Origin: Nitrospira sp.
GTDB taxonomy: Bacteria; Nitrospirota; Nitrospiria; Nitrospirales; Nitrospiraceae
Direction: 5' to 3'
Length of the DNA stretch: 64,000 nucleotides
NCBI GenBank assembly: GCA_022226935.1
Contig: CP092081.1
Location: forward strand, 3,019,335-3,083,334
Part shown: positions 28,022-37,285 of the stretch, piece after piece
Layout of the letters: every line of letters begins with the position of its first letter
Numbering within the stretch: position 1 is the first letter of the stretch
Program-made: the position numbers and the translations under genes
Notes under the pieces: generated by a model
Told to the model about the DNA's origin: nothing
Databases searched by the model: none
Seen by the model: only the letters and a program-made list of their open reading frames with translations

Positions 28022-29515
28022 ATGAAAGCTGCCGCAGCCATACAAGAACCGCTCAATCTGAGCGGCGACATTCTGAGTCTGCTCGCCTGGCGCATTCCCG
28101 ACCTGGTGGCCTACCAACATGCCTTTGACGAATGGTGGTTAGCGCCGCTCGACGATGATTTCCCGCTCGTCCGCCTGAACGCTGTCGGCATTGAAATGCT
28201 CACCTCCATGAACGGCCACATCACGGTCGGTGCGCTCGTGGAGAAATACGGCAACAAGATCTGCGGGCCTGACGGTCAGCCAGGGTCGTGGCATCTGGCG
28301 CGCTGGTCGACGCCCAACTATTCGCTCTGTTATTTCGGGACCGAACCGCCGGGAGGCCACCGGCATAAGGCTAAATGGGACCTCCTGCTCCAGCAAATAC
28401 GAGAGAGCTGGTCCGGCCAACAGGATTTCGAAGGCGAAGAACATCTCGAAGATTTCCATGTTCACGAGCTGAAAGAAAGCGATCTGGAGGACGGCCACTT
28501 CGATCTCATTGAAACAACCGTTTCGCACCTCTTCCGAGAACCCTGCGAGGCGCTGGGAGGCACCACCTATGGACGTCTACTCATGCGTCAACTTCGCCGC
28601 TTGGGCTGGTTCAAACCGAAACCCAAGGTGATCGTGGAAATCGGCGGCGGACTCGGCTATGTTGCCCGCGAACTCGGACAGGAGCTGTTGCCGTTCGAAA
28701 AACAAGGTATTCAGTATATTTCATTGGACGTCACGCGCCCATTCCTCCAACTCCAGACCAAGCGCGCCAAGGCCGGTGGCTGGACAGGCTCCGGCACCCA
28801 TGCCAACGGAGAATGGCTGCCCTTTAAGGACAACTCGGTCGACCTGATCATCGACAACGAAAACATGGCAGACATGACCCCCGTCAAGCTCAGTCGGCAG
28901 GAACTCACGGAAGGCCGGGGAGAAACCACCCAACATCAGGAAGCGTTGGATTGGATCAGGCGGCTGCGGTTGCCACTCGAAAAAGACCTACCGGAAGAAG
29001 TGATCTTCAATCTGGGTCCGATGCGATTCGTCGCCGAGGTGTGGCGAGTCCTCAAACCGGGAGGCCGGGCGTTTCTCACGGAATTCGGGATCGAAGAAGG
29101 CTGGCCTGCTGCGGTGAAACTTCCCCACCATACCGAATACGAAGTGCAGTACAGCCATTTGCGGCAAGCTGTCCGATGGCTGGGCTTTCAGGAGCGCTAT
29201 CTCTCGCTCCCGCAGTTTTTACAGATCAAACCGGACACGAAGGTCCTCTGCACCGGTGCGGCCTATACGATTCAGCGTTTTTGCCAGGGACTTGGCCAAC
29301 ACTTCGCCGTGCGGGCGTATACCGAAAGCGAACTCACCAAGACGTTAGGCGCTATCCTTCCGAAACTCCAAGGCTGCCACTACCACGATATTGCCGATCC
29401 AGCCTGGTTTGGCCTGATCGACTTCAAGGTCTTACTCCTGGAAAAACCAGGCGGCATGCCTCAGGCGACCTTCACCGAACAAAAGAGCGGGCTGCGCTGG
29501 TATTCACAGCGGTAG
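28022..29515 (+). CDS. SAM-dependent methyltransferase with N-terminal PqqD-like domain
   Basis: The 497-residue protein has an N-terminal segment (about 45-85, PLVRLNAVGIEMLTSMNGHITVGALVEKYG) that matches the PqqD/RiPP-recognition winged helix. A class I methyltransferase follows: motif I VIVEIGGGLGYVAREL (about 203-218), an acidic and strand region NGEWLPFKDNSVDLIIDNE and the post-motif EVWRVLKPGGRAFLTEFG. Unlike small methyltransferases it carries a long C-terminal extension (~150 residues). PqqD-like domains usually hold a leader peptide or carrier, so this may methylate a peptide; no precursor gene is evident nearby. Confidence 0.75.
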   Translation: MKAAAAIQEPLNLSGDILSLLAWRIPDLVAYQHAFDEWWLAPLDDDFPLVRLNAVGIEMLTSMNGHITVGALVEKYGNKICGPDGQPGSWHLARWSTPNYSLCYFGTEPPGGHRHKAKWDLLLQQIRESWSGQQDFEGEEHLEDFHVHELKESDLEDGHFDLIETTVSHLFREPCEALGGTTYGRLLMRQLRRLGWFKPKPKVIVEIGGGLGYVARELGQELLPFEKQGIQYISLDVTRPFLQLQTKRAKAGGWTGSGTHANGEWLPFKDNSVDLIIDNENMADMTPVKLSRQELTEGRGETTQHQEALDWIRRLRLPLEKDLPEEVIFNLGPMRFVAEVWRVLKPGGRAFLTEFGIEEGWPAAVKLPHHTEYEVQYSHLRQAVRWLGFQERYLSLPQFLQIKPDTKVLCTGAAYTIQRFCQGLGQHFAVRAYTESELTKTLGAILPKLQGCHYHDIADPAWFGLIDFKVLLLEKPGGMPQATFTEQKSGLRWYSQR

Positions 29516-29562
29516 CATCCCGCACCTCATCCCATCACAAGCGATAGCCTTCGGGTCGCCGC

Positions 29563-30534
29563 TCACCGCAACGGCGGGCGTGAGTTCAAGCGATTTGCCA
29601 GGTGCAGTAGCACCCCCTCTCGAAGCCCCAGGTCGCTGACGAGGACTTTCGTCATGCCCAGCGTCTCCATCATCGTGCTGAGGATGATCGCTCCGGCGAC
29701 AATGACATCCTCCCGACCCCGCTCCAGGCCTGGCAACCCTTCCCGTTGCTGTTTCGATCGACCAAGAAGCTGCGCTTCCAGGCGTTTTATCGCGTCAAGC
29801 TTCAAGACATAATTATGAATCTTCGCCGCGTCATAGACGGGCAATTGCTGGTCCATCGCAGCCAACGCAGTGATCGTTCCCGCCGTGCCGACAAACGTCA
29901 ATCTGGCCGGCAGGGGCATGTCAGCAACGACGGCTTCGGTCTCGGTTCGTATCCAATCATGCGCCTGACGAAGTTCTTCGCCAGTAGGCGGATCGCTGTG
30001 CAGCACCCGTTCGCTCAGGCGTACCACACCGATATCGATGGATCGCACGATGAGCGGTTGGCCGGGTCGATCCAGAATACATTCCGTGCTTCCCCCGCCG
30101 ATATCCACCGCCAGCATGTCGGTGACACCTGCAGGGAGGCCGGAGCGAATCCCGAGTGTGGTTCGTCGCGCTTCTTCCTCTCCGGAGATGATTTCCACTT
30201 CCAAGCCCGTTTCATGCGCAATCAGGTCTAAAAACTGTTGACGGTTCCCCGCATCCCGCACGGCACTCGTCGCCACCACTGCCGTCGCCTCGACCTGATA
30301 CGTATCAATGGTCTGACGCCATTCTTTGAGCGTCGCCACCACCCGGGCCATGGCGTCGGCCCGTAGCAAACGATCTTGATCAACCCCCTGGCCGAGCCGG
30401 AGCATTCGTCGATCGGATTGCAGTTTTGCGACATGCCCTGATGAAGTCACCTCAGCAATCTCCAAGCGGCAGGTCAGGGTTCCGATATCGATTCCGGCAA
30501 AGATTCGTGGGGAAGCCGTCGATGCGCCAGCCAT
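29563..30534 (-). CDS. ppx: Ppx/GppA-family phosphatase
   Basis: The 323-residue protein has the ASKHA fold of exopolyphosphatase/guanosine pentaphosphatase: phosphate 1 loop GIDIGTLTCRLEIAEV, ATSAVRDAGNRQQFL, ISGEEEARR, and the phosphate 2 loop AVDIGGGSTECIL. Its length matches the short Ppx1/Ppx2-type, which lack the C-terminal HD domain of E. coli Ppx. It either trims polyphosphate or dephosphorylates pppGpp. It heads an apparent set with the coiled-coil gene (9 bp apart) upstream and recG. Confidence 0.9.
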   Translation of the reverse strand: MAGASTASPRIFAGIDIGTLTCRLEIAEVTSSGHVAKLQSDRRMLRLGQGVDQDRLLRADAMARVVATLKEWRQTIDTYQVEATAVVATSAVRDAGNRQQFLDLIAHETGLEVEIISGEEEARRTTLGIRSGLPAGVTDMLAVDIGGGSTECILDRPGQPLIVRSIDIGVVRLSERVLHSDPPTGEELRQAHDWIRTETEAVVADMPLPARLTFVGTAGTITALAAMDQQLPVYDAAKIHNYVLKLDAIKRLEAQLLGRSKQQREGLPGLERGREDVIVAGAIILSTMMETLGMTKVLVSDLGLREGVLLHLANRLNSRPPLR

Positions 30535-30542
30535 GAAATCGC

Positions 30543-30869
30543 TTAGCCCTCATCTACCGTGATGTCATTCATTTCCAGCAACAGTTTCGTGCGTTCATCT
30601 TGCAGCGTCTGCACCTGTTTCATCATCCGTGCAACCTCGGAATCGGCCACAATACGATCAGGCGATTCGCCCCGATCATGCAGCTCGATCGTGCGCTCAC
30701 CGATGTCCGCATGCAGATCGTCCAGCTGCTGCTCCACCTTTCGTAATTCCAATCGGTACCCAAGGAGCTCCCCCTCTTCCAGGGCTCTGGTGGCGGCTTT
30801 AGCGGTGCCGTGCCGTAATGTCACCCATCCGGCGCGAAGATCGTGACTCAGACGCTGTAGCATTCCCAT
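30543..30869 (-). CDS. Small coiled-coil protein of unknown function
   Basis: The 108-residue product is almost wholly helical with heptad spacing (LELRKVEQQLDDLHADIGERTIEL and ARMMKQVQTLQDERTKLL). No signal peptide or membrane segment. It lies 37 bp after recG and 8 bp before ppx on the same strand, so probably one operon. No family recognised. Confidence 0.7.
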   Translation of the reverse strand: MGMLQRLSHDLRAGWVTLRHGTAKAATRALEEGELLGYRLELRKVEQQLDDLHADIGERTIELHDRGESPDRIVADSEVARMMKQVQTLQDERTKLLLEMNDITVDEG

Positions 30870-30906
30870 CGATCAGCCCTCCGCTCCTTCGGCAGACACT
30901 CTTGCG

Positions 30907-33441
30907 CTAACTGACGTCTCCCAACGACAATTTGCCCTTCCAGCGGCGAACCATGGCCGCCTTGACCGCCTGATGCTGCGGCAGCACCAAGGCCGGGTCC
31001 TGGGCCACCATCGCGATCGCCTCCTGTCTCGCCAGCTCCAACAATTGCGCGTCACGCACCAAATTAGCCACCCGGAATTCCGGCAGCCCCCATTGCCGCA
31101 GTCCCAAAAACTCGCCGGGGCCCCTGATGCGAAGATCTTCCTCGGCAATGAGAAACCCATCGTGTGATTGCACCAGCGCCGCCAAGCGTTGCTGGGCATT
31201 GGAGACATTGGCCTCAGGCTTTCCCTCGGCACTGACTTTTGGCCTCGACTCTCGCGGGAGATAGGACGCCATGAGGATGCACAAGGATTGATGCGCCCCT
31301 CGTCCGACTCGTCCGCGCAATTGATGGAGTTGGGCCAACCCGAATCGTTCGGCGTGTTCGATGACCATGAGGGTGGCATTGGGCACGTCCACCCCCACTT
31401 CAATGACCGTCGTCGCCACCAGAATCTGAATCGTCCCGGCCTTGAACGCCGCCATCGTACGCTCTTTCTCGGTCGACGGCATCTTCCCGTGCAACAACCC
31501 GATCTGCGCCTTCGGAAATATATCGCGCTGCAGCTGCTCAGCTCCCTGTATCGCCGCCTTGAGATCAATCTTCTCAGACTCCTCGACCAGCGGATAGACG
31601 ATGTACACCTGGCGTCCGGCTTTCAGTTCATCACCCACGAGCTGCCACGTCTTGTGGCGCTGACCTTCCGAATAGAGCATGGTCCGTACCGGCTTGCGGC
31701 CCGGCGGCAACATATCGATGACCGAAACGTCCAAATCGCCATAGACGGTCATGGCCAAGGTACGCGGAATCGGCGTGGCCGTCATCACCAGCACATCCGG
31801 CCGGTACCCTTTATCGAACAATGTCTTTCGTTGCAGCACACCAAACTTATGCTGTTCGTCCACCACCACCAATCCAAGCTGGGCAAATGTGACCGTCTTC
31901 TGAATCAACGCATGCGTGCCGATCGCCACCTGCGCGTCCCCCGACGCCAGCTGCGTCAGGACGGCCTGGCGTTCCTTGGCCTTGCCACCGCTCGTGAGCA
32001 GCACCGTCTTGAAGCCGACCGCGTCCAGGAGAGGCTTGAGATTCAGGTAGTGCTGTTCGGCCAGGATTTCGGTAGGGGCCATCAGCGCGGCTTGACAACC
32101 GGAGCCACAGGCCATCACCAACGCATGCAACGCCACCACCGTTTTTCCCGACCCTACATCCCCCTGCACCAGACGGTTCATGGGTCGAGAGGTGGCCATA
32201 TCGTCCTGAATTTCCCGCCATACCCGTTGCTGCGCAGCCGTCAGGGCAAACGGCAGAATCTGGGTAAGTTGCTTCAGTTGCGGCACATGGGGACTGAATC
32301 GAAACGGTTTGTGCTCTTCCTTCACCTGCTGCTGCCTCAGCACCATGGCCGCCTGGAGCAGAAATAATTCTTCGAAGGCCAATCGGCGATGGGCGGCCGT
32401 CACCCCGCGGTCAAGTGCAGCCATGTCAGCGTGAGGAGGCGGGAAATGCACCTGCTGGATGGCCTCGCCAATCGGCAGCAACCGGTGGCGCGCGCGAATG
32501 GATAGCGGCAAGGATTCTTCCATCTCCGCACCGTGCCCGGCCAGCAAGCCTTGCATTACAATACGCATCTGGCGAGAGGTCCAGCCCTTCGTCTCATGGT
32601 AGATCGGAACGATCCGCCCCACGTGGAGCAATTCATCATCCTGCCCGCTCAAGACTTCAAATTGCACCGGCTCCAGCCGCAGATCCATCCATCCGCGCCG
32701 ACCGGCAACCATACGCCCGGCCATCATGACGCGTGTGCTCTCCTTCAGCACATCTTCCAGGTACGGTTGATTAAAAAACACCGCATGCACCGTTCCGGTT
32801 GCATCCTGAACGGCAACGTCAAGAATCGACAATCGGCGGGAGCGTGCACGCGTCGCCTCCGCTCGAGTGATCACTCCACAGATGCACGCCGTGGCCCCCA
32901 GCACCAGTTTCGCTATCGGCGTGATGGTCGATCGATCATCGTACCGCCATGGCAAAGTCCACAGCGCCTCTTCGATCGTTTGGATGCCGAGACGCTTCAG
33001 GAGCAAGGCGCGGTTTGGACCAACCCCCTTGGCAAACTGAATCGATGAATCTAAAGGAAGCCGTCCGAAATCGTTACTGGCTGGAATATGAACCGGTTCC
33101 CTTACCTTCTTAACAGTCGGATCAACCACCGTCGGGCCCTCTTGGAGGCGGCGAAGGAGTTGCAGCGCCTGCGTCAATCGATGTTGCTGTTCGGCTGGTG
33201 TGAGGCCTGCATGAAAATCAACAAACAGACTGCGTAACGAGAGCAGCTCAACTTCAAGCGCGCGAGGGTGGAGTCGCTCACCGAGCGCGCCAATCACCTG
33301 TTCCGACACAAAACGGTCAAGATTTTTGACTGTTGGGAGGTGGGCATAGGCATCACGGCAAGCGAATTCAATAGGTCTCGCCACTCGTTGCAGGAAGGCT
33401 CGGAAAGACTCGTGGGGGTCAGAAGAATCAGGACATGGCAT
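30907..33441 (-). CDS. recG: ATP-dependent DNA helicase RecG
   Basis: The 844-residue protein remodels stalled forks and branched DNA. From ATG 33441 it has a family-extra N-terminal region (about 1-130), the wedge OB-fold (GVITRAEATRARSRRLSILDVAVQD), helicase motifs QGDVGSGKT (Walker A), APTEILAEQH, VVDEQHKFG (DEQH box), MTATPIPRTLAMT, and the second RecA lobe (GLLHGKMPSTEKERTM, VGVDVPNATLMVIEHAERFGL). The C-terminal TRG region follows. A non-ATG start upstream would add 13 residues. The extra N-terminal helices occur in many non-proteobacterial RecGs. Confidence 0.96.
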   Translation of the reverse strand: MPCPDSSDPHESFRAFLQRVARPIEFACRDAYAHLPTVKNLDRFVSEQVIGALGERLHPRALEVELLSLRSLFVDFHAGLTPAEQQHRLTQALQLLRRLQEGPTVVDPTVKKVREPVHIPASNDFGRLPLDSSIQFAKGVGPNRALLLKRLGIQTIEEALWTLPWRYDDRSTITPIAKLVLGATACICGVITRAEATRARSRRLSILDVAVQDATGTVHAVFFNQPYLEDVLKESTRVMMAGRMVAGRRGWMDLRLEPVQFEVLSGQDDELLHVGRIVPIYHETKGWTSRQMRIVMQGLLAGHGAEMEESLPLSIRARHRLLPIGEAIQQVHFPPPHADMAALDRGVTAAHRRLAFEELFLLQAAMVLRQQQVKEEHKPFRFSPHVPQLKQLTQILPFALTAAQQRVWREIQDDMATSRPMNRLVQGDVGSGKTVVALHALVMACGSGCQAALMAPTEILAEQHYLNLKPLLDAVGFKTVLLTSGGKAKERQAVLTQLASGDAQVAIGTHALIQKTVTFAQLGLVVVDEQHKFGVLQRKTLFDKGYRPDVLVMTATPIPRTLAMTVYGDLDVSVIDMLPPGRKPVRTMLYSEGQRHKTWQLVGDELKAGRQVYIVYPLVEESEKIDLKAAIQGAEQLQRDIFPKAQIGLLHGKMPSTEKERTMAAFKAGTIQILVATTVIEVGVDVPNATLMVIEHAERFGLAQLHQLRGRVGRGAHQSLCILMASYLPRESRPKVSAEGKPEANVSNAQQRLAALVQSHDGFLIAEEDLRIRGPGEFLGLRQWGLPEFRVANLVRDAQLLELARQEAIAMVAQDPALVLPQHQAVKAAMVRRWKGKLSLGDVS

Positions 33442-33604
33442 CCTGGGCGAGATCGTACCATAGGCTACCTGACTGCTCAATGAAGGACCGGCGTAAGGAA
33501 CAACCCGTCTCTGATTACCCCTACGCCGGCTTTTGCGACTTTCCTTGGTCGTCCATCACCTCGATGCTAGAGTAACTTCGTGTAGGACTCACGGAAGGAC
33601 ACCT

Positions 33605-35044
33605 ATGTACCGACGCAATATTAAGCATATTCTCGGGCCGTTGGCCCTTCTGATTGCCATCTTCATCTTCTACCAGTCATGGCTCAAACCGCACTATTTT
33701 CACGAGGTGCCTGCTCCGCCACCGCAAGTCATTGCTGAAGAGGTTTCTGGATCCACAGGTCCTGTGGCGCCGCCGCAACAAGCTGTCGCTCCGGAGATGA
33801 AACGATCCCGAACCATTGACCCGGTCAGCATTCCCGTTCCTCGGCATTCTGAACTGCTCGGCACCATTCACGACGAGCTCGAGAAACACAATATTGCCTT
33901 GGCCCAGACAAAACTCGAAGAACTGCCCTCGTCGATTCTTTCCGAATCGGCCACAAAACGCCATGTGGCCATCTTATGGAATAACCTCGGCATTCTCCAA
34001 GAAAATGCCGGAGGGACTGAAATCTCCGTCAAAGCCTTTAAAAAAGCGGTGATGCTTGATCCGCAAAACCCGGTAGCCCACCTCAATCTTGCCCATGCGT
34101 ACTGGGGCCTGCGGGATCCGGCTCTCACGGAAGAATTCCTGCGGAAAGTGCTGACCTTATCTCCGGATGAGCCATTCCCGCATGTAGCGCTGGCGGATCT
34201 CCTTCAAGAAAAAGATCGCCTCACGGAAGCGGCAAAACATCTCGCACAGGCAATGGATCGAATAAAAAAGGATCCGGGACTGCAGTCTTATGTGAAAGTC
34301 GTGACCGCCAAGGTGCATCGCGCGGAAAAAGTGGAAGAGAAGTTTGCGACACGCAACAGCGTCCACTTCATCGCCAAATACGACGGCAATGAAGATTCGG
34401 AAACCTGGACGACCGCGCTCGATATTCTTGAAGCGGCTTATCGAGAAATCGGCCAGAAGTTCAACTTCTTTCCGTCAAAACCGATTATGGTCGTGCTGCA
34501 CACCACGACTCAGTTCCAAGGAGCCACCGGAAGCCCCCTGTGGGCGGACGGCCTGTTCGACCCCGTGCTGGGGCGCATCCAAATTCCCAGCCAAGGCGCG
34601 ACGACCGATCGCGCCTGGCTGACACGCGTCCTCCGGCATGAATTTGTTCATGCGCTGATTCATGAGGAGCTGGGAGCGACCGGTGGAGCTATACCGACCT
34701 GGCTCAATGAAGGGCTAGCCATGCAGCTGGCCAATGATTCCTGGCAGGAGGTCGCAAACATGTCACCCGGGGAACATACCCTGATTCCACTGGCGGCTCT
34801 TGAGGAGAGTTGGGAAGGTTTACCAGCCGAAAAGGTGAGCGCCGCATACATGGAAGCGAATGCGGCTACCCATTACCTTATCGAACGATTCGGCATGCAC
34901 AAGGTTCATGAGCTGCTTCTTCACCTGAAGGCCCGCCAGACAATCGCCGCCGCAATGCAAGATCGCCTCCTGCTCTCCTACGATCGTTTCCAGCAACAGT
35001 GGGTGGAGAGCTTAGGCGCCACTTCATCCGCGCCAAAATCGTAA
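33605..35044 (+). CDS. Membrane-anchored TPR protein with gluzincin peptidase domain
   Basis: ATG 33605 follows GGAAGGA; the 479-residue product has one N-terminal membrane segment (LGPLALLIAIFIFY), a Pro-rich linker, three TPR units (about 90-240, including NNLGILQENAGG and PVAHLNLAHAYWGLRDP) and a C-terminal M1/MA-like metallopeptidase with HEFVH at 345-349 and the downstream Glu in WLNEGLAMQ. The anchored TPR plus peptidase layout occurs in periplasmic quality-control proteins, but the substrate is unknown. Convergent with the gene at 35048. Confidence 0.85.
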   Translation: MYRRNIKHILGPLALLIAIFIFYQSWLKPHYFHEVPAPPPQVIAEEVSGSTGPVAPPQQAVAPEMKRSRTIDPVSIPVPRHSELLGTIHDELEKHNIALAQTKLEELPSSILSESATKRHVAILWNNLGILQENAGGTEISVKAFKKAVMLDPQNPVAHLNLAHAYWGLRDPALTEEFLRKVLTLSPDEPFPHVALADLLQEKDRLTEAAKHLAQAMDRIKKDPGLQSYVKVVTAKVHRAEKVEEKFATRNSVHFIAKYDGNEDSETWTTALDILEAAYREIGQKFNFFPSKPIMVVLHTTTQFQGATGSPLWADGLFDPVLGRIQIPSQGATTDRAWLTRVLRHEFVHALIHEELGATGGAIPTWLNEGLAMQLANDSWQEVANMSPGEHTLIPLAALEESWEGLPAEKVSAAYMEANAATHYLIERFGMHKVHELLLHLKARQTIAAAMQDRLLLSYDRFQQQWVESLGATSSAPKS

Positions 35045-35047
35045 CCA

Positions 35048-36001
35048 TCAGCGCAGAGCCGCTTTGTAGATGGTGGTTTCGCCCACAACGTCCCGATGCC
35101 AGAATGGAATCGCCTGGGGATAGGCACTTGTCTCCGGTTCGGAATCAGACTCATCAATCCGCTCGATTTCCTCGAACGAATCCTCCCACAACAGAACGCC
35201 TGATGTGCGATCGTAGGTTCGCACGACCAAGTCAAAAATGTGCCCGATAGGCTCATTGACGGGGCCCACCGAGCACCTCTTGCACGACACCCCTGCACTG
35301 CCCGGTCGTTTTCGAATGCCGGGAGTAAATTGATCCTGCCAAACAAGCCTTCCGGTCATAGGATTGACTGCTCGCACAGAGAAAAGGGTTTGGAAGGCTT
35401 GAGGAGCGCGATCTGAGGCAGGTATTGCGAAAGAAGGTTTCGGAGCAATCACGGCCTGTACCTTACTCGCCCCGCCTTCGTTTACTTTGAGCAAGTTTAA
35501 TTGTCCCTCCCAGAGAAACCTTCCCGTTTCCGCATCATATACTCTCAACATAAACCCAGACTTTCCCTGACTGTCGGTACCGATTCCTCCGGCAAAAATG
35601 CGCCCCCTGTTGCCATCGCGTTCAGCGGCGCCCTCCTCCTTCACGTTGAGGTCAAATGAATCCTCTGAAAGAATGGCGCCTGTCGGAACATCATACGTTC
35701 GAACCGTTATGAGCGACGCCCCCGCGGCTTGAAAACCGAATCCTGCCGCCAGCACCGACGAATGGTCGGCTGGCCTTTGCCCCACTGGCGCAGCGATCGC
35801 CTCGCGGCTATCTCCATTTGCCGTGAAATCATACGGTGCCGCCAAACTAAACCCCGCCAGAAAACTCACCGCTACCATCAACCACAATATCAGGAGCAAC
35901 GATTGCTCGATGCCACCAGAGCACTGCTGGATGAATGTTGCAGACCACCGTGCTCCAGCAACCCGATGTTGGACTCGTTCAGGATGCGTGTGAAGGGCCA
36001 C
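35048..36001 (-). CDS. Exported protein with PQQ/propeller-like repeats
   Basis: The product (317 residues from a GTG at 36001) has an export segment at about 34-54 (LLLILWLMVAVSFLAGFSLA), so the true start may be a later TTG or ATG near 35900-35878. Four repeats of the pattern xxYDxxTGxxLWxxxF follow (TYDVPTGAIL, VYDAETGRFLWE, AVNPMTGRLVWQ, TYDRTSGVLLWE), recalling PQQ-type beta-propeller blades, though four units are too few for a closed propeller. Two cysteines lie in a CKRC motif. Function unknown. Confidence 0.65.
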   Translation of the reverse strand: MALHTHPERVQHRVAGARWSATFIQQCSGGIEQSLLLILWLMVAVSFLAGFSLAAPYDFTANGDSREAIAAPVGQRPADHSSVLAAGFGFQAAGASLITVRTYDVPTGAILSEDSFDLNVKEEGAAERDGNRGRIFAGGIGTDSQGKSGFMLRVYDAETGRFLWEGQLNLLKVNEGGASKVQAVIAPKPSFAIPASDRAPQAFQTLFSVRAVNPMTGRLVWQDQFTPGIRKRPGSAGVSCKRCSVGPVNEPIGHIFDLVVRTYDRTSGVLLWEDSFEEIERIDESDSEPETSAYPQAIPFWHRDVVGETTIYKAALR

Positions 36002-36250
36002 GTGTGCCTCCCTGATGGAGGCGGATTTTCACGTGAATACGGACCTATGGTAAATGACTCAACGGACCTGGTTGTCCCCTCGAAGGGTGGGGCGGGCAAG
36101 GAATCAAGACTTCACCTCACATCGACATTCGCCATTGACGTTACCTAGCGTACGACTGAGCAAATGACCATCTTGATGATAGCGCATCACCAACAGGTGC
36201 GAAGATGTATGTAGCTTGCGACAGACATACACGACGGTTATAGTGCCGCT

Positions 36251-36667
36251 ATGCCGCAGGCGCGTCCGATCATCGTTCTTTTGATCGTCCTCCTTGTCCT
36301 TGAGGGTATTCTCTTTAGACTTGAATCAGGCTCCTCACTTTCTACCATCAAAGACGGCATCTTATTAGGATTTCTATTCGTGTTGCCCGCGCTGCTGCTC
36401 GGTGGGCTGATCGTGCTCCGTCAACCGTGGGCCGTGATGGGAGCGGTCATATACAGTACCATCGCCCTCGCCCTTGACCTCGCCACGATCGTTCAGGAAG
36501 CCAGCCAAGCCTCCCCACGCTTGATCGTCCTCGTCCTTGTCGTAGGAAGCAGCCTGGTCAATTTTCTGATTATGATCATGGGAGGACGGTGCCTGCTCAC
36601 CTTTCAGCCTGGCGAAGGCCCTCCAGAAGACCACCATTACAAATACCACTTTCCTTCGTCATCGTAA
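36251..36667 (+). CDS. Small polytopic membrane protein
   Basis: The 138-residue product has four predicted membrane helices (about 7-20, 36-54, 60-80, 90-112), and a short charged tail rich in His and Pro (GEGPPEDHHYKYH). No conserved motif or family recognised. There is no clear ribosome site, so the start could be slightly later. Confidence 0.65.
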   Translation: MPQARPIIVLLIVLLVLEGILFRLESGSSLSTIKDGILLGFLFVLPALLLGGLIVLRQPWAVMGAVIYSTIALALDLATIVQEASQASPRLIVLVLVVGSSLVNFLIMIMGGRCLLTFQPGEGPPEDHHYKYHFPSSS

Positions 36668-36698
36668 TCGCGACTCTGCTGTATCTCACATCTCGAAA

Positions 36699-36717
36699 TT
36701 CTCCAGCCGCTGGAGAA
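36699..36717. repeat. Short perfect hairpin in the 36.7-36.85 kb gap
   Basis: TTCTCCAG pairs with CTGGAGAA around a CCG loop. It lies between convergent genes but lacks a T run, so terminator function is only possible. Confidence 0.4.
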
Positions 36718-36853
36718 CCGCTTGGGCAAGATCCTTACATGGCAAGACTCTGGCAGGGAATCTCAAGTTCGAGTGTGGCTAGGCGGAAAGTCACCAGACA
36801 ATGTCTGAATGGAAGGAGACAACACAGGGAATCGTAGTTTTATAATTAAGCAG

Positions 36854-37285
36854 CTACGTTTTGAAAAGATTCTGACACCAACGCACGGCCGCAAGAACCT
36901 CCTCATAATGTTCAAAATCAACCGCCTTGAGGAAGGTGATGGCGACATACTCGTCGTTCATGTCCGTCTGCTCAGCAAACCCTGCCTTGAGGAGAGCAGG
37001 GCGTTTCTTGGACACCGCAGGCCCTAAGAAATACTTAGCCTGTTTGGCGACTTCATCGGTTCCCAAATCTTCAGTCGTTCCGTCACACATCAAACTTTTT
37101 ACATCATCCATGGAAATTCCATGCTGGCAGAGGAATTGACCGTCAGCCCTCAGCTCTAATATCCATCCGTCATCCCCCAAATCGAGAACGAGGGGGCCGC
37201 CTGGCTCCAGTTCGTAGAATTGGGGAATATTGGTGCGCAGCTTCGCACGAGCCGACTCCCAGGCTGGAAGTGCCACCGTACTCAT
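36854..37285 (-). CDS. Protein of unknown function, last gene of a five-gene operon
   Basis: The 143-residue soluble protein begins at ATG 37285, overlapping the TPR gene stop by 4 bp (ATGA). It has no signal peptide; a mixed alpha/beta composition (PLVLDLGDDGWILELRADGQFLC) and a C-terminal helix (YEEVLAAVRWCQNLF). No family recognised. Its coupling to the TPR gene suggests the two work together. Confidence 0.7.
   Translation of the reverse strand: MSTVALPAWESARAKLRTNIPQFYELEPGGPLVLDLGDDGWILELRADGQFLCQHGISMDDVKSLMCDGTTEDLGTDEVAKQAKYFLGPAVSKKRPALLKAGFAEQTDMNDEYVAITFLKAVDFEHYEEVLAAVRWCQNLFKT

Noticed and set aside
31168-32367. Plus-strand open frame of 399 codons opposite recG
   Set aside because: recG motifs on the minus strand are complete, and the antisense frame has biased low-complexity composition.
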